From Gymnothorax reevesii (lineage: Eukaryota > Chordata > Actinopteri > Anguilliformes > Muraenidae), in contig CM056573.1 in assembly GCA_029721435.1 (NCBI GenBank), forward strand, positions 153,409,947-153,473,946: 64,000 nt of DNA, read 5' to 3'. Within the stretch, counting starts at the first letter, position 1. Every line of letters starts with the position of its first letter. The position numbers and the translations under genes were made by a program. Below the pieces are notes generated by a model. That model did no database searches. It saw only the letters and a list, made by a program, of their open reading frames with translations, and was not told the DNA's origin. Positions 22,527 through 33,094 of the stretch are shown in pieces.

Positions 22527-24152
22527 ATGATGGCGGCAGCAGCAGTGAATGGTTTGGAAGGCTCCACTCATCTGCAAACTTTTTTAAACAATGCTACCCT
22601 TAAAGTCATCTACCAATTTGTTTTGCTAATTTTGGGACATTTAAGTAAGCTACCGCTTGACTCTATTTTTGAATGGTGCGGTAAGAACAAAAGAAAACAT
22701 GATCATTTCAACCCCGGTCTGTACCTTCTCCTCTTTTGTGTCTGCGGCCTTTTGCTGGTGTCTGTTTTATCCACCTTTAACACAACGGGGACTGTGGCTA
22801 ACGTACAAAATAGTGTGGATCTCACCAGTGACCCACTTGGTATTTTATCAGTAAAAACACAGCTGAATTTCTGTGGATACGGCTATGCTGTCGTATTTGC
22901 ACGGGTTCTTAAGGATGGCCGCGCTCAGATCTCAGAGCCAACGCACAAAACTACATTCAGACGACACCGCAGCAGCTGGCATACAGCCAAAATGTTATTT
23001 CTACTGTTGCTGTTATCAGGGGATGTTCATCTTAACCCTGGGCCCTCTTTACAACAATCGGTCGATTATGCAATGAAGCAAGACACCACCTCACCTGCGC
23101 AGCTAACATCTCCAGCAACTGTACTCTTCCAGCCTGCAAGACCACCAATAACAATCCCGCAACTCACCGGCGAAGACCCCGTTTCATTGGTTGGCATCTG
23201 TCCAGGTAACGCCGTAGCGGACGCTGCTCATGGGGGTCGACTAGCGGGAGAGGAATTTCATCCGGAGGAATGTTTGGTAGAAGTATGGATTGGCGAACAG
23301 GCCTGCTCAACTGTCGATGCTGAAATCAACGCGCCGGGCTGTCGGGCATCAACCAGTGTCACAGAGCCAAGTGGACCCGCACAGCGGCCAACGTTACATC
23401 TCTGGGGGGCGGCGGAGAATACAATGCTATGTCGCCCAGTAGCACACACTGTTGTCTCGGCAGCAGTGGAGAAAGTGCAGTCCCGGGCCGCTGTCACTGG
23501 CAATCAGGTGAATCCCGATGCTGAATATATTTTTTCAACAACAGACAGTATTCCCTGCGATGACCCGTGTGGGTTAAAAGTCAAGTGTAAACAAAGACGG
23601 AACCCCGCAGGGGTCAAACAACTGTCTAGTGACTCGCGTCATTACGCAACGCTAAAACAAAGACACTTCAAGTTTTTTCAAACGGTAAATCATGCACAAG
23701 TAATTTGGAACTCACACTCAAAACCCAAAGGATTACTGGGGGGTCATCTAAACATCAGAAGCCTTTTACCTAAAATAGATCAGATAAGGAAACTGCTTTT
23801 GGAGTCTAATTTGGATTTTTTATGTATAACTGAGAGTTGGCTGAATGGCAATGTCTCTACTGACCGAGTTAACGTATCTGGATATTTATGTTATAGGAAA
23901 GATAGAAAAGGTAAAGTAGGAGGGGGTGTTTTAATTTATATTAGGGAGTGTTTTAAATGTGTAGAACTTCAACTGTGTGTAAGTATGGAGTGTTTAGGAC
24001 TTAATGTAATACTTTCCCCAAATATGAATTTTAATATAGTTGTTATTTATAATCCTCCATCTCATGATGCTGATATGTATAATGAACTCAAGAGTCTTCT
24101 TTCTGCCTGTGATAAATGTAACGAAACCATTTGTCTGGTGACTATAATGTGA
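22527..24152 (+). CDS. LINE N-terminal region, 2A-like motif and endonuclease start
   Basis: About 540 residues. The first 85 residues include a hydrophobic segment (LYLLLFCVCGLLLVSVL). Near residues 157-174 a leucine-rich run leads into GDVHLNPGP, a 2A-like ribosome-skipping motif. A low-complexity linker follows. From about residue 405 the AP endonuclease begins: LNIRSLLPKIDQ, CITESWLNG and GGGVLIYIRE are all present. The frame then fails just before the GDYN motif; the missing part continues in another frame at 24131. ATG at 22527 or 22530 is the likely start. A single base loss near 24136 accounts for the break. Confidence 0.85.
   Translation: MMAAAAVNGLEGSTHLQTFLNNATLKVIYQFVLLILGHLSKLPLDSIFEWCGKNKRKHDHFNPGLYLLLFCVCGLLLVSVLSTFNTTGTVANVQNSVDLTSDPLGILSVKTQLNFCGYGYAVVFARVLKDGRAQISEPTHKTTFRRHRSSWHTAKMLFLLLLLSGDVHLNPGPSLQQSVDYAMKQDTTSPAQLTSPATVLFQPARPPITIPQLTGEDPVSLVGICPGNAVADAAHGGRLAGEEFHPEECLVEVWIGEQACSTVDAEINAPGCRASTSVTEPSGPAQRPTLHLWGAAENTMLCRPVAHTVVSAAVEKVQSRAAVTGNQVNPDAEYIFSTTDSIPCDDPCGLKVKCKQRRNPAGVKQLSSDSRHYATLKQRHFKFFQTVNHAQVIWNSHSKPKGLLGGHLNIRSLLPKIDQIRKLLLESNLDFLCITESWLNGNVSTDRVNVSGYLCYRKDRKGKVGGGVLIYIRECFKCVELQLCVSMECLGLNVILSPNMNFNIVVIYNPPSHDADMYNELKSLLSACDKCNETICLVTIM
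23022..23045 (+). other. 2A-like motif DVHLNPGP
   Basis: The codons read DVHLNPGP directly after a LLLLLSG run. The 2A consensus is D-V/I-E-x-N-P-G-P; here His stands at the usual Glu. Known 2A and 2A-like motifs make ribosomes release the peptide at NPG and resume at P. Similar motifs are reported at the N-termini of some non-LTR retrotransposons. Activity with His is unproven. Confidence 0.7.
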
Positions 24153-26566
24153 ACTGGATGGATAAAAAGGGTAAAGTAAAATTGAAATCTATTATGGACA
24201 AATTTAAATACAAACAGCTGATAGATAAACCTACCCGTATTACTAGAAAGAGTGAAACTCTTATTGATCTGATTTTCACAAACAGACCAGAAAGAGCAAT
24301 AAAAACATATAATCTCATTACTGGACTCTCAGACCACAATATGACCTTGATTGTTAGAAAGCTAACACGTAAACGCCTGGTTCATCATAGTACACCAGAA
24401 AGTCCATTTTTAATGACAGGAATCCCTAGAACAAGTAGAGCTAGCTTTGAACAAGATTTAATGGAAGCCAACTGGGACAGGGTTATTAGAGAGCCGGATT
24501 TAAACATCAGTGTGAATAACTTCACCTCAATCATTGGTAATCTAATAAATAAATACACAAAAACTTGGGTAAGTAGACCTAAGAAATACTCTCTCCCATG
24601 GTACAATCATGACATTCTCCAGCTCACGAAAAAGCGAGATCTTGCTCTGAAAAGGTTCTTAAAAACAAAAAACATTACTGACCACCTACACTTTACTGGT
24701 CTGAGGAATAAAGTGGTGTCTGAGCTAAGGAGGGCTAGGAGTAACCACTTCCGCAGGCTTATTGAAGAGGCCAATGGCAACAGTTCTAAACTATGGCAGC
24801 ATATCAACAGAGTAACAGACTCAAGTAGGCATAAACACCCTAAAATAAATAGTTTGAAAGTAGATAATAACCTCATTGACAATAATGAGTCTATAGCAAA
24901 TGTTTTTAATAAATTCTTTATTGAGTCTGTACAGGAATTGTCTCGTAATTTTAGATCTATTGAGTTGCCCCCTGAGGAGCTTGACAATGTCCACCCAGAT
25001 GGTTTCCGAATCAAAGAGGTATCTAGTGATACAGTAAAAAAATGCATTGCAAAAATGAGTAACTCAATGTCAAAGGATATCCACAATCTATTTGCAGATT
25101 TAATTAAGAAAAACCAGGACTGTTTGCTAGAGCCTATTACTTATTTAGTTAATTTATCAATAAAAACAAATCTATTTCCAGAGAGCTGGAAAACGGCGAT
25201 AATCGCCCCTATACATAAGTCAGGAGACAAGGACACGGCAAGTAACTATAGGCCCATTGCTCTCCTTCCAGTTGTCTCTAAATTACTGGAGAAGATTGTT
25301 GCTGCACAACTAACAGAATATTTGGAGTCTAAACAATTACTGCACCCACAGCAGTTTGGATTTAGACCCAAATATTCCACAGAGACGGCTAACTGCTATT
25401 TACTTGACAGGGTCAAGGGTCTTTTGGTAAAGGCACATGTCGTGGGTACAGTATTCCTGGACTTAAAAAAGGCCTTTGATACTGTCAACCACAGAGTGTT
25501 ACTGTCTAAGCTAAAACACTTCCAAATGTCTGGAGAGGCCCTACAGTGGTTTGATTCATACTTGAGAGGGAGACAACAGTGTGTCAGGGTCAATGGGGAG
25601 AAGTCACAGCTGCTTCCTAATAACATGGGAGTGCCCCAAGGATCTGTTCTCGGACCACTGTTGTTTACAATGTACATTAACGACCTTCCAAAAACCTGTC
25701 CAGATGTTAACTGCCAGATGTACGCAGATGACACTGTCATCTACGTGTCTGCTAAAACAGCGAGCATGGCAGCTGCGCATCTGACACAGGAATTATTGAA
25801 CATCTCAAATTGGCTAGAGTTGTCACATTTAACCTTGAATGTCAAGAAAACAGTCTCGATGTGCATCTCAATACGTAGCAGGCCTGCTACGGATTCCTTT
25901 GAAGTACAAATCAAAAATGAAATTATTGATGAAGTGAGTGAAGTAAAATACCTGGGAATTATTTTGGATAAAAATTTGAAATTTGATAGACAGGTAAAGC
26001 ACATCTCCAAAAAGGTTAAACCGAACTTAAACTGTTTTCGTCACATCAGAAGGGACTTATCATGCAAAACTGCACTTCTGTATATGCATGCTATGATTTT
26101 TTCACACTTGTCTTACAGCGTTACATCATGGTCACAATCTTCTCAAAGTGTTTTAAAACCAATAAGATCAATTTATAAACAGGCTATAAAAATCATGGAT
26201 CAGAAACCGATGAGATGGCACCATTGTGGTATTTTAAGAAAACACAATCTTTTTACTTTTGAAAACTTTGTGATTTATCGTAATATCAATCTGGTTTTTA
26301 AATGTTTAAATAATCATGTTTCAACTCTGTTTTCTGGTCTGGTTGGTCGACGTCAGAGCTCTGGTAGAGCAACACGTGCTTCAACAAATGGTGACTGTAA
26401 TGTTCCAATGTGCAAGAACTCATTTGGTCAGTCAGCTTTCTCAGTTAAGGGGGCAAACCTCTGGAACTCTTTACCCGCGGAGCTAAAATTAGAGACAGAG
26501 GGTAATGTGTTTAACAGAGGACTCAAAAGATGGTTGAAATCATATCAACAATGCTCACATGTATAG
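24131..26566 (+). CDS. LINE endonuclease end and reverse transcriptase
   Basis: Open for about 810 codons. It starts in the endonuclease (GDYNVNW, then IDLIFTN and GLSDHN, the catalytic Asp/His region) and continues through a linker to the reverse transcriptase: NYRPIALLPVVSK, QFGFRPKYST, VFLDLKKAFDTVNH, GVPQGSVLGPLLF and MYADDTVIY, with the catalytic YADD near residues 531-534. The C-terminal thumb/connection region runs to SYQQCSHV. No internal stop. The frame differs by one base from the upstream part, so the present copy would not make a full protein unless frameshifting occurs. Its intact length suggests a young copy. Confidence 0.9.
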   Translation: MSGDYNVNWMDKKGKVKLKSIMDKFKYKQLIDKPTRITRKSETLIDLIFTNRPERAIKTYNLITGLSDHNMTLIVRKLTRKRLVHHSTPESPFLMTGIPRTSRASFEQDLMEANWDRVIREPDLNISVNNFTSIIGNLINKYTKTWVSRPKKYSLPWYNHDILQLTKKRDLALKRFLKTKNITDHLHFTGLRNKVVSELRRARSNHFRRLIEEANGNSSKLWQHINRVTDSSRHKHPKINSLKVDNNLIDNNESIANVFNKFFIESVQELSRNFRSIELPPEELDNVHPDGFRIKEVSSDTVKKCIAKMSNSMSKDIHNLFADLIKKNQDCLLEPITYLVNLSIKTNLFPESWKTAIIAPIHKSGDKDTASNYRPIALLPVVSKLLEKIVAAQLTEYLESKQLLHPQQFGFRPKYSTETANCYLLDRVKGLLVKAHVVGTVFLDLKKAFDTVNHRVLLSKLKHFQMSGEALQWFDSYLRGRQQCVRVNGEKSQLLPNNMGVPQGSVLGPLLFTMYINDLPKTCPDVNCQMYADDTVIYVSAKTASMAAAHLTQELLNISNWLELSHLTLNVKKTVSMCISIRSRPATDSFEVQIKNEIIDEVSEVKYLGIILDKNLKFDRQVKHISKKVKPNLNCFRHIRRDLSCKTALLYMHAMIFSHLSYSVTSWSQSSQSVLKPIRSIYKQAIKIMDQKPMRWHHCGILRKHNLFTFENFVIYRNINLVFKCLNNHVSTLFSGLVGRRQSSGRATRASTNGDCNVPMCKNSFGQSAFSVKGANLWNSLPAELKLETEGNVFNRGLKRWLKSYQQCSHV

Positions 26567-26868
26567 TTTTTGACTGGTAACTTGAATGATTATGTCTGCT
26601 TTTGTTTTTTTGCTCGTGTTTTTTTTTTTCCCCCTTTCATTTGTTAATGTCTTGGGTAATGGGTTGATGATGCCAAATTTACAAGTTTGTATGTATATAT
26701 ATTCCTTTTGCACTTAGGTTTTAGACTATACTTTTAGAAAAGTCTCCTGTGGACAGGTGTTGAAAACTAGCACTTGTGCTATATACACTGTAAGCAACGC
26801 ATCTGGTTCGTCCAATGTGATTTGTGATGTCCATGTCAAATAAATAAAACATAAACATAAACATACTA

Positions 26869-28251
26869 TTACATTTCAGCCAAGAAGCCCAACAGGGGAT
26901 AGAAAAGACCCTTACGCCTTTTGTGCACCAACATTTCCTACTATTTTGTGAGTTGTTAAGGGCGTAAATTACATTCAAAATACTGATACAGAGAGATTAA
27001 GGCAGAATTATCTTCAAAATCTTAATTGTTAAACCATAACAGTAACGCCAACATTGTAAAAACTATGAACCACTCTAAAAAACATCAAATTGCATCAGCT
27101 CTAAATTAAAAAAACCGCATCATAAATTCATCTCCATCAAGTTCCATCACAAATTTCTGTCAATGACCCAGAAATGGGAAGGGTTCAAATTAAGCAAATT
27201 AAATGTGTAATGTTTGTTTTGAGGGTTTATGAATTTGTGTTTTCTTCCGGAGGGGTCATGGGCTTTTATTTTGAAGGTTGGGGTTACCCTTGACTCCTTA
27301 TTTTTACCGGATGTTAGAGGCTACACACCTGTTGGCATTAATTACCAAACTTTTTCCTGTGGTTGGTTTTTTTTTTGAGCTCAGCTCCCTTTGTTTCAAG
27401 CCACATGTAAGCGTTACGCTGATATGGAAACAAGGTATGTGAAATCTGATTGTAGGATTTTTTATTCTATGATCAAATGAAAATGCACAGTATTGCGATT
27501 TGCATTTGGTGTTCGACTGTGATGGGGTATTCTGTCTATACTGTATGTCAACATACCGTTTTGTTAATGTGCCAACATAATTTTATATAGTTATACAGTT
27601 TATATTAGTGGTATGGAAATGTGTTGAGGTTTGTTTTGTTGTTTAATTTAGCTCTTACGATGTGCTCATGGAAAAGGTAAAATGGAACGGTGGCAAATAA
27701 AGATTTAATGAGTTATCAGTTTGAGAGTGGCCATTGATTAAGCAGAAGACGTTACAATTTCAATGGAACAAAAATGATTTAAAAATTATATATTTTTTTA
27801 AATGAATAAAATTTAACCAATTTAACGCTATTCCATTAAGGTTGCTAACTAGCTTGTTATTTCAGTGTTAGAGAAGTTCAGCCTTTTAGCCTGCTCACCA
27901 GTTGGCTTTCTACCTAGCTAGCTATAGCATTATAGAGTTCAATATCACTTTAGCTTGCTAGCTATGTTGCTAACTAGCTTGCTATTTCAGTGTTACCAAT
28001 AAATTGTAGATTTTTTTCTTGTGTATTTATTTTATGGGCTATATGCAGGGTAACCACATCCATTGTAGTGAATTCTAGCTGGTTGACAAGCTGGCGCAAA
28101 CAAATGCGCAATTCTACATATTTTCCTGGACACCGGCAAGTTTGGAGGACAAAAGTCAATCTTGTTCCCTACTCCCGCTGCTGGTTGTAATGATATGGCC
28201 GATCGGCGCGAGTTGAGAACAAGGAAAATCGAAAACCGAAATGTAAAATTA
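26869..28251. other. Right part of the 8.8-kb element, non-coding
   Basis: Contains TTACGCCTTTTGTGCACC near 26913 and its inverse-like partner near 26955, both related to the subterminal motif of the element. A segment at 27998-28055 is repeated in diverged form at 28755-28815. GCTAGC-rich sequence lies at 27840-27985. No coding. Confidence 0.5.
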
Positions 28252-28255
28252 TTAA

Positions 28256-28463
28256 CCCCTTTCTGCAGATGTAGACTCCAAAATTTACTCCGTAAATTCC
28301 AAAATTTAATTCCTAAACAATTCAGTAATTGAATTTCCAAATGTCTAGCTTCGCTTGAATAATTTTCAAAAATCTCTGTGTCACAAATCCTGAGTTCTAA
28401 AGCTTAAATAGGCTCATGCACAACAGGAAAAATTGGCAAAATTTTGTATTCCGCGCAAAGGGG
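28256..28463. mobile_element. TTAA-flanked MITE, 208 bp
   Basis: TTAA at 28252-28255 and 28464-28467. Ends CCCCTTTCTGCAGATGTAGA and, from the right, CCCCTTTGCGCGGAATAC share the first seven bases. The left end is identical over 20 bases to that of the larger element at 36033, so the two are one family. Confidence 0.85.
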
Positions 28464-28831
28464 TTAAACAGGGCCTTTGGGAGACTGAAGTAGACATTCC
28501 AACAGCCTGCTTTCATAGTATATCTTCATTAATGGGCCCAAATACATACATGCCGCGGTTAACTACCACTTTGGAGGCGTTTCATTCTGAAAAAATTCCT
28601 CACAAGCGGTAGAGTTGGCATGTATGCAAATAGCCTGATGTGACTTGATAATGGCGGTAGATGAAAAAGCAATCTTAGCATCTGTGTTGCTTGCCAACCA
28701 TTCTGTCCTCTCTATCTTGCTAAATGGAAAAATTAGTAGTTCTCAATTTTATTCCCAATAAATTGTCGAATTTAATTCTTGTGTGTTTATTTAATAATGG
28801 GCTATATGAAGGGTAATCTTTATATAAAACC

Positions 28832-28932
28832 AATAAGCCCCTTGAAGCAGTGGGTTACAGTGATTCTACAATGGCGGAGGGGCACTCTGCTGTTGTAGAA
28901 TCACAGTAACCCACTGCTTCTCAGGGCTTATT
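28832..28932. repeat. Hairpin with ~40-bp arms
   Basis: The left arm contains GCAGTGGGTTAC and GATTCTACAA. The right arm is its inverse, separated by about 20 bp of GC-rich loop. The arms are nearly identical, so the hairpin is young or maintained. Confidence 0.85.
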
Positions 28933-29397
28933 CCTCTATTACGCAGTATGGCTCTGTGGCTAACTAGCTAGCTAGTTACCATTAGCTTAGTGTGAGGATA
29001 GTAGGTTAACATGTTGATCAAAAGGCTAAAACTTGATCAATACTACTTCCATTATACAGCTATTTACTTACCAATGGAATGTAGTTCAAGTGGAAGTTCT
29101 TTAATGATGTGTAGTAGCACTTGCTTGGCTTCTGTGAGCTCTTCTCTGGCATTACCATCCATGATGACAGTCCAAATGGGCCAGTGCAGGTTCTGTCAGT
29201 GTAAGTGTGGCACTTACGCCTTTCGTGCACCAAACACAGAGCATTTACACCTTTTTTGCTCAAAACTGAATTTAATGTTTTTACTTTCGCCTTCAGTGTT
29301 TTAAGCATTTAGGTTACTATGATTGGACAAAGTGATTAAACCAGCATTCTGATTGGATAGAGCTTGTCAAGACCTTTCCAATGATACAAAAATTTCA

Positions 29398-29490
29398 TTT
29401 TACCCCAAAATGTAATTTACACCCCTTGTGCTCCAATGGGTGCTCCAATGTTCTATTACTCTCCTTTTGCTCCAAACCCTTGTGATGGGG
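29398..29490. repeat. Right subterminal inverted repeat of the 8.8-kb element
   Basis: The inverse of 22268-22365 over about 90 bp, sharing TTGTGCTCCAA and GTTCTATTACTC. It supports the reading of 21409-30181 as one element. Confidence 0.7.
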
Positions 29491-30185
29491 TTTTCGTTCT
29501 TTTACCTTTTTTCCATTTTTTTTACTTTTCCATTGTATTCATAATCTTATTAATTTGCTTCTTTTTTTTTAAATCTGCTCCAGTGGAGCCAAACTTCATT
29601 TTCTTTGGATTTATTGTCTTTGAATAGGATGGTATAGGTTATAGGACTGTCAGAAATAATAATTTAAAAAATTTCTAAATTCTGAAAATTAAAAACTGGA
29701 TGTATTTGGGTGTAATGTATGCCTGTAGTGACATATAAGTGAAATTAGATGAATTTTACAGTGTAATATCTGAGAAATCTGATTTGCCACACAAGGTCCC
29801 TGAATTGGAAATTTGGAGAAGCCACCTAGAGATTCCACTCTAAATGTGTTCTGACTTACTAAATTGGAATAATCTATGGCACAGATAATGGTGAGATTTT
29901 GTGCTGTAAATTTTTAGAGGTTTCAGACTGCAACTAATTAAGTTTAAAAGGGATCGAAGTAAAACTTTGTTTGGTGCAAAATGAGGTCTTTGATTTATAC
30001 TGTGTTCCATCTACTCTAACTCAGTGACATATACACTGATTTTTACACCATGGCAGAAATCCAAAATGGTTTACCTTTAATATGATATGAAGACCATTCA
30101 AATGGACCAAATAGTTGCAGAGATATACTCATTTCATTTTGGGCTTGCCATTTTCGAAAAAGAGGCTCAGGGCTTAAGGAGTTAA

Positions 30186-31080
30186 AATATAAAGGAAATA
30201 TGTCATTTTTAACTTTATGCCTTTTAGATAACAAGTCATCTTTTCTCACTTAGCAATTCACACTAGCAGAAATTTTGATCAGGGCTGCCCAAAAGTTTGC
30301 ATCCAACTGTATATTGTCATACTTTATGGTTGCCGAGAATCATTCTAACCCCTCGGGCCTATCATTACATATTTACGCCACTCGTCAGACTGCATCGCTG
30401 AACATATAAGTAGGTCTATATGCCAATTGTAGAAATTTTCAATAATAATAATAGTAATAATAATAATAATAACAACAACAACAACAACAACAACAATTAT
30501 ATTGTTTTAAGCCTATTATTGTTATTATTATTATTATTTTTATTATTATTAATTAATTAATTAAAGTCAGACAAATTTAAAAAACAATTCTGTATTCTAC
30601 AAAAAAAAAGTTACGGCGCAGTAAAGGGAAGCAGCCGATAGGAGGGTGCAGCCCCTACTTCCAACGTCAACGCAGTGTAAAACGAGCAGTCATTCGTCGC
30701 CACACGCTAAGAAAACCCTGTTTAATAAAGGCAACTGAGTCTGCGAATAAGAGCTTTGAAATGAGAAATGTGACTATTTCAAGAAGTACAGCTCTGAAAT
30801 AACCACTCACCGGAATATAATCAGCTTCATGACTACTTCTGTAGACGTGATGCCATCGCAAAATTTGTAAAAATACATCAGATTCTCCAACATAGAGAGG
30901 AAACGCATGTCGAAAAAGATTACTGACTAATCATAATATCATTTAAAATATAAGTGCCAGGTCGTTGGTGATGCTCTTCAAATTAAGGAAATTCCAAATT
31001 TATGTGTGATAAAATCAAATGCAAATGCCCACTTGAGAATAGCGCTAAACACCCTCAAATTATATGCTACTTTTCTAGAA
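30186..31080. repeat. Direct duplication segment A (left copy)
   Basis: Matches 40970-41768 in the same orientation over most of its length, starting in the Tc1 3' end and running on through GGTTGCCGAGAATCATTC and AAGGGAAGCAGCCGATAG. A simple AAT/AAC repeat at 30443-30545 is present only here. The segment stops abruptly at the 7.8-kb foldback element. Confidence 0.85.
30443..30545. repeat. AAT/AAC microsatellite
   Basis: Runs of AAT, then AAC, then the inverse TTA triplets. Present in duplication copy A but not in A'. Confidence 0.95.
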
Positions 31081-31751
31081 GGCTGTTGCTACGGGTACGG
31101 CTATGGAGGCCCAAAGTGGACAAAATTCAAATGAAAATGTAATCCCACTACTGCATGACAATTTTCCACTTATGAATGAGCTATTTGAGATAATATTAAA
31201 TTGAAAATGCATTAATCCAATCATCACTTTCGTTTTCACATACATATGGGAAATCTATGACTATATTCAAATGATAATTAAAAGTTGTTTGACATTTCAT
31301 TTTCAAAGTCATGCTCCGCAATACAGTGGACAATATTCAAATGCAATAAGCAAAACAGCAACCCCAACCTATTGCATTTACATTTACATGTCATCACGCT
31401 CTTTTAGGGTCAACATGATAATGAAAATGCTGTTTCCTAATCACGTGGAAATAATAATGACATAATAATGATGACAACATTTGTCATTTCATTTTCAAAG
31501 ACTTATCCTGCAATACATGGGACAATATTCAAACGCAGTAAGGGAAACAGCGCCTCCCAGTCCATTGCATTTTCAAATACATGTCACCACGCTCTTTTTG
31601 GGACACAATGAAAATTAAAATGCAATCTGTCAGCATCTCATCAAGGCGGGTCTTCCGCTAGGACGTCACTCATTAGGGGCGCGAACGGAAACCATATTCC
31701 TTTGCATAACAACCAATCAGCTTCTGGGTAGCACTTGTTTGCATGGAGGCT

Positions 31752-32384
31752 TCAGATTCAGATTCAGATTCAGATGAATTTATTGTCATTGTTACAGAAT
31801 AACAACGAAATTACGCTTGGAGAGAAAGTGCTCCGGGCTGCTGCAACGTGCGTTGCGCTGCCAACTCCACTTTCTTCTTCGAAAAATTAAAGGCTGCAGT
31901 TAAACACAGAAGAGAAACATATTTATGACATCAGACATAACAACACACATCAGGATTTAACACGACACGCTGGAAACGCGTGGGAATTTTTTAAAGGGAT
32001 TGGGGGGTGATGAGAGGTGGGGGAAGAAGGGGCTAATGCATGTGGGAGGCAGCCTTGGTGGCGGGGGGGTGGAATGCAGAGTCCAGAGTCCTTATCAGGG
32101 GCAGAATGTTCTGTCCTCGTCAGAGGGATAAGGGAATGTTGTTGATGTTCCGTGTGAGACTGAGGCAGACAGAGGGGAGACGCGGAGTGGTGGGGGGGTG
32201 CCGAATTTTATTCAATTTCGGGTGGAACAACCAATTTCGATTGATCCGCTATTCATTTTGTAAATTCGTTACTTCATGCTTCAGGGCCACCAGTCCTCCC
32301 ATCAGTTCTCCCATCCTCTAGTCCTGTCTCTTGCCCAAATTCACAGTGAAATGCACAAACTCCCCACACTGACTCAAAACAGCT
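31752..32384 (-). mobile_element. LINE 3'-end insertion in the left arm
   Basis: This stretch is absent from the matching position of the right arm. It starts with CAGATT repeats and AATTTATTGTCATTG, the complement of a LINE 3' end common in fish. It is 5'-truncated; no reverse transcriptase frame is visible. Confidence 0.65.
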
Positions 32385-33094
32385 TACGGATAATGTCATG
32401 ATGGCTGCTATGTATTGTGTGCTATCGCGCAGTAGGCTACGTTGCACTTTGGATGTAGCCAGCTCGGCAGCTAGTATGCTAGCTAACGTTAACTAAGGAA
32501 AATATATGTAAATGATCATCACATTAAAGCGATATGATTTGATTTTTGCCCCAACTCTGTTAACTGAGCTAGCTGGAATATGCATGAACTTCTCCGAGAC
32601 TTTGCGGCAGCGTTGTGCAACTGCAACCCAAGTGTGCTTGTAGATCTCAGAGATGTTAGCTACCTTGCGAGTGAGTCTAAAAGCAATCGCTTAGGTACAG
32701 CTAGCTAGCTATGATGCCTACTGGAGAAGCTCTTCCAGCCCTGATTTGTCACTTTCAACGCCATCTCACACACACAACCTCTTTCACCATTGATCAGCAG
32801 CTTCTTTCCCCGAAAGAACAAACTGGCAGTTCAGCTTGAGACATGTTATTTCATAGCTAGTTAAAGCAGCATTACTTTCCATGTGTTCTATAGCATATTA
32901 CATTACTCCAGATAAAATGCTACCCGTCTTCCCACCCTGCTGAGGCTAGTTAGGGGAAATGTTTGTCATCATTTTTATACTTAATCGCTGTGATTCGGCT
33001 TTTCCCCTATCTTCACAAGCTTGGTAGCTGACAGCGATTGCTCTTGTGCTTGCTGATTGTCCTTGAGCTAGCCAGGTAATGAGCTATCCATTTA

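Larger units (their letters stand above)
22500..26868 (+). mobile_element. LINE (CR1/L2 group), nearly intact
   Basis: A non-LTR retrotransposon with an AP endonuclease and reverse transcriptase encoded by 22527-24152 and 24131-26566. The 3' end carries AATAAA followed by a short ATAAAC tandem tail near 26845-26868, the usual sign of LINE 3' ends. The 5' edge is uncertain. It sits inside the 8.8-kb TTAA element. The motifs suggest the CR1/L2/Rex1 group, but the exact clade is not settled. Confidence 0.85.
21409..30181. mobile_element. 8.8-kb TTAA-flanked element (piggyBac-like ends)
   Basis: TTAA at 21405-21408 and 30182-30185 flank inverted ends CCCCTTAAGCCCT and, from the right, CTCCTTAAGCCCT. 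Removal rejoins the Tc1 sequence across TTAA. A second inverted pair lies inside (about 22268-22365 against 29398-29490), built around TTGGAGCACAAGGGG. About half of the length is the LINE at 22500-26868. A short TTAA MITE, a hairpin and a SINE are also inside. I find no piggyBac transposase, so the element is non-autonomous as seen. Confidence 0.75.
19326..30309 (+). mobile_element. Tc1-like transposon (third family), split three ways
   Basis: Pieces at 19326-19577, 20352-21404 and 30186-30309 read as one Tc1 element once the solo LTR and the 8.8-kb TTAA element are removed. The last piece ends in an inverted-repeat terminus (GTTTGCATCCAACTG) next to TA at 30310-30311. The left terminus is missing. 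A second copy of this family's 3' end lies at about 40853-41096 and has no TTAA insertion, which supports the reconstruction. Confidence 0.85.

Noticed and set aside
30443..30545. A CRISPR-like array
   Set aside because: Simple triplet repeats without spacers, in a vertebrate genome.
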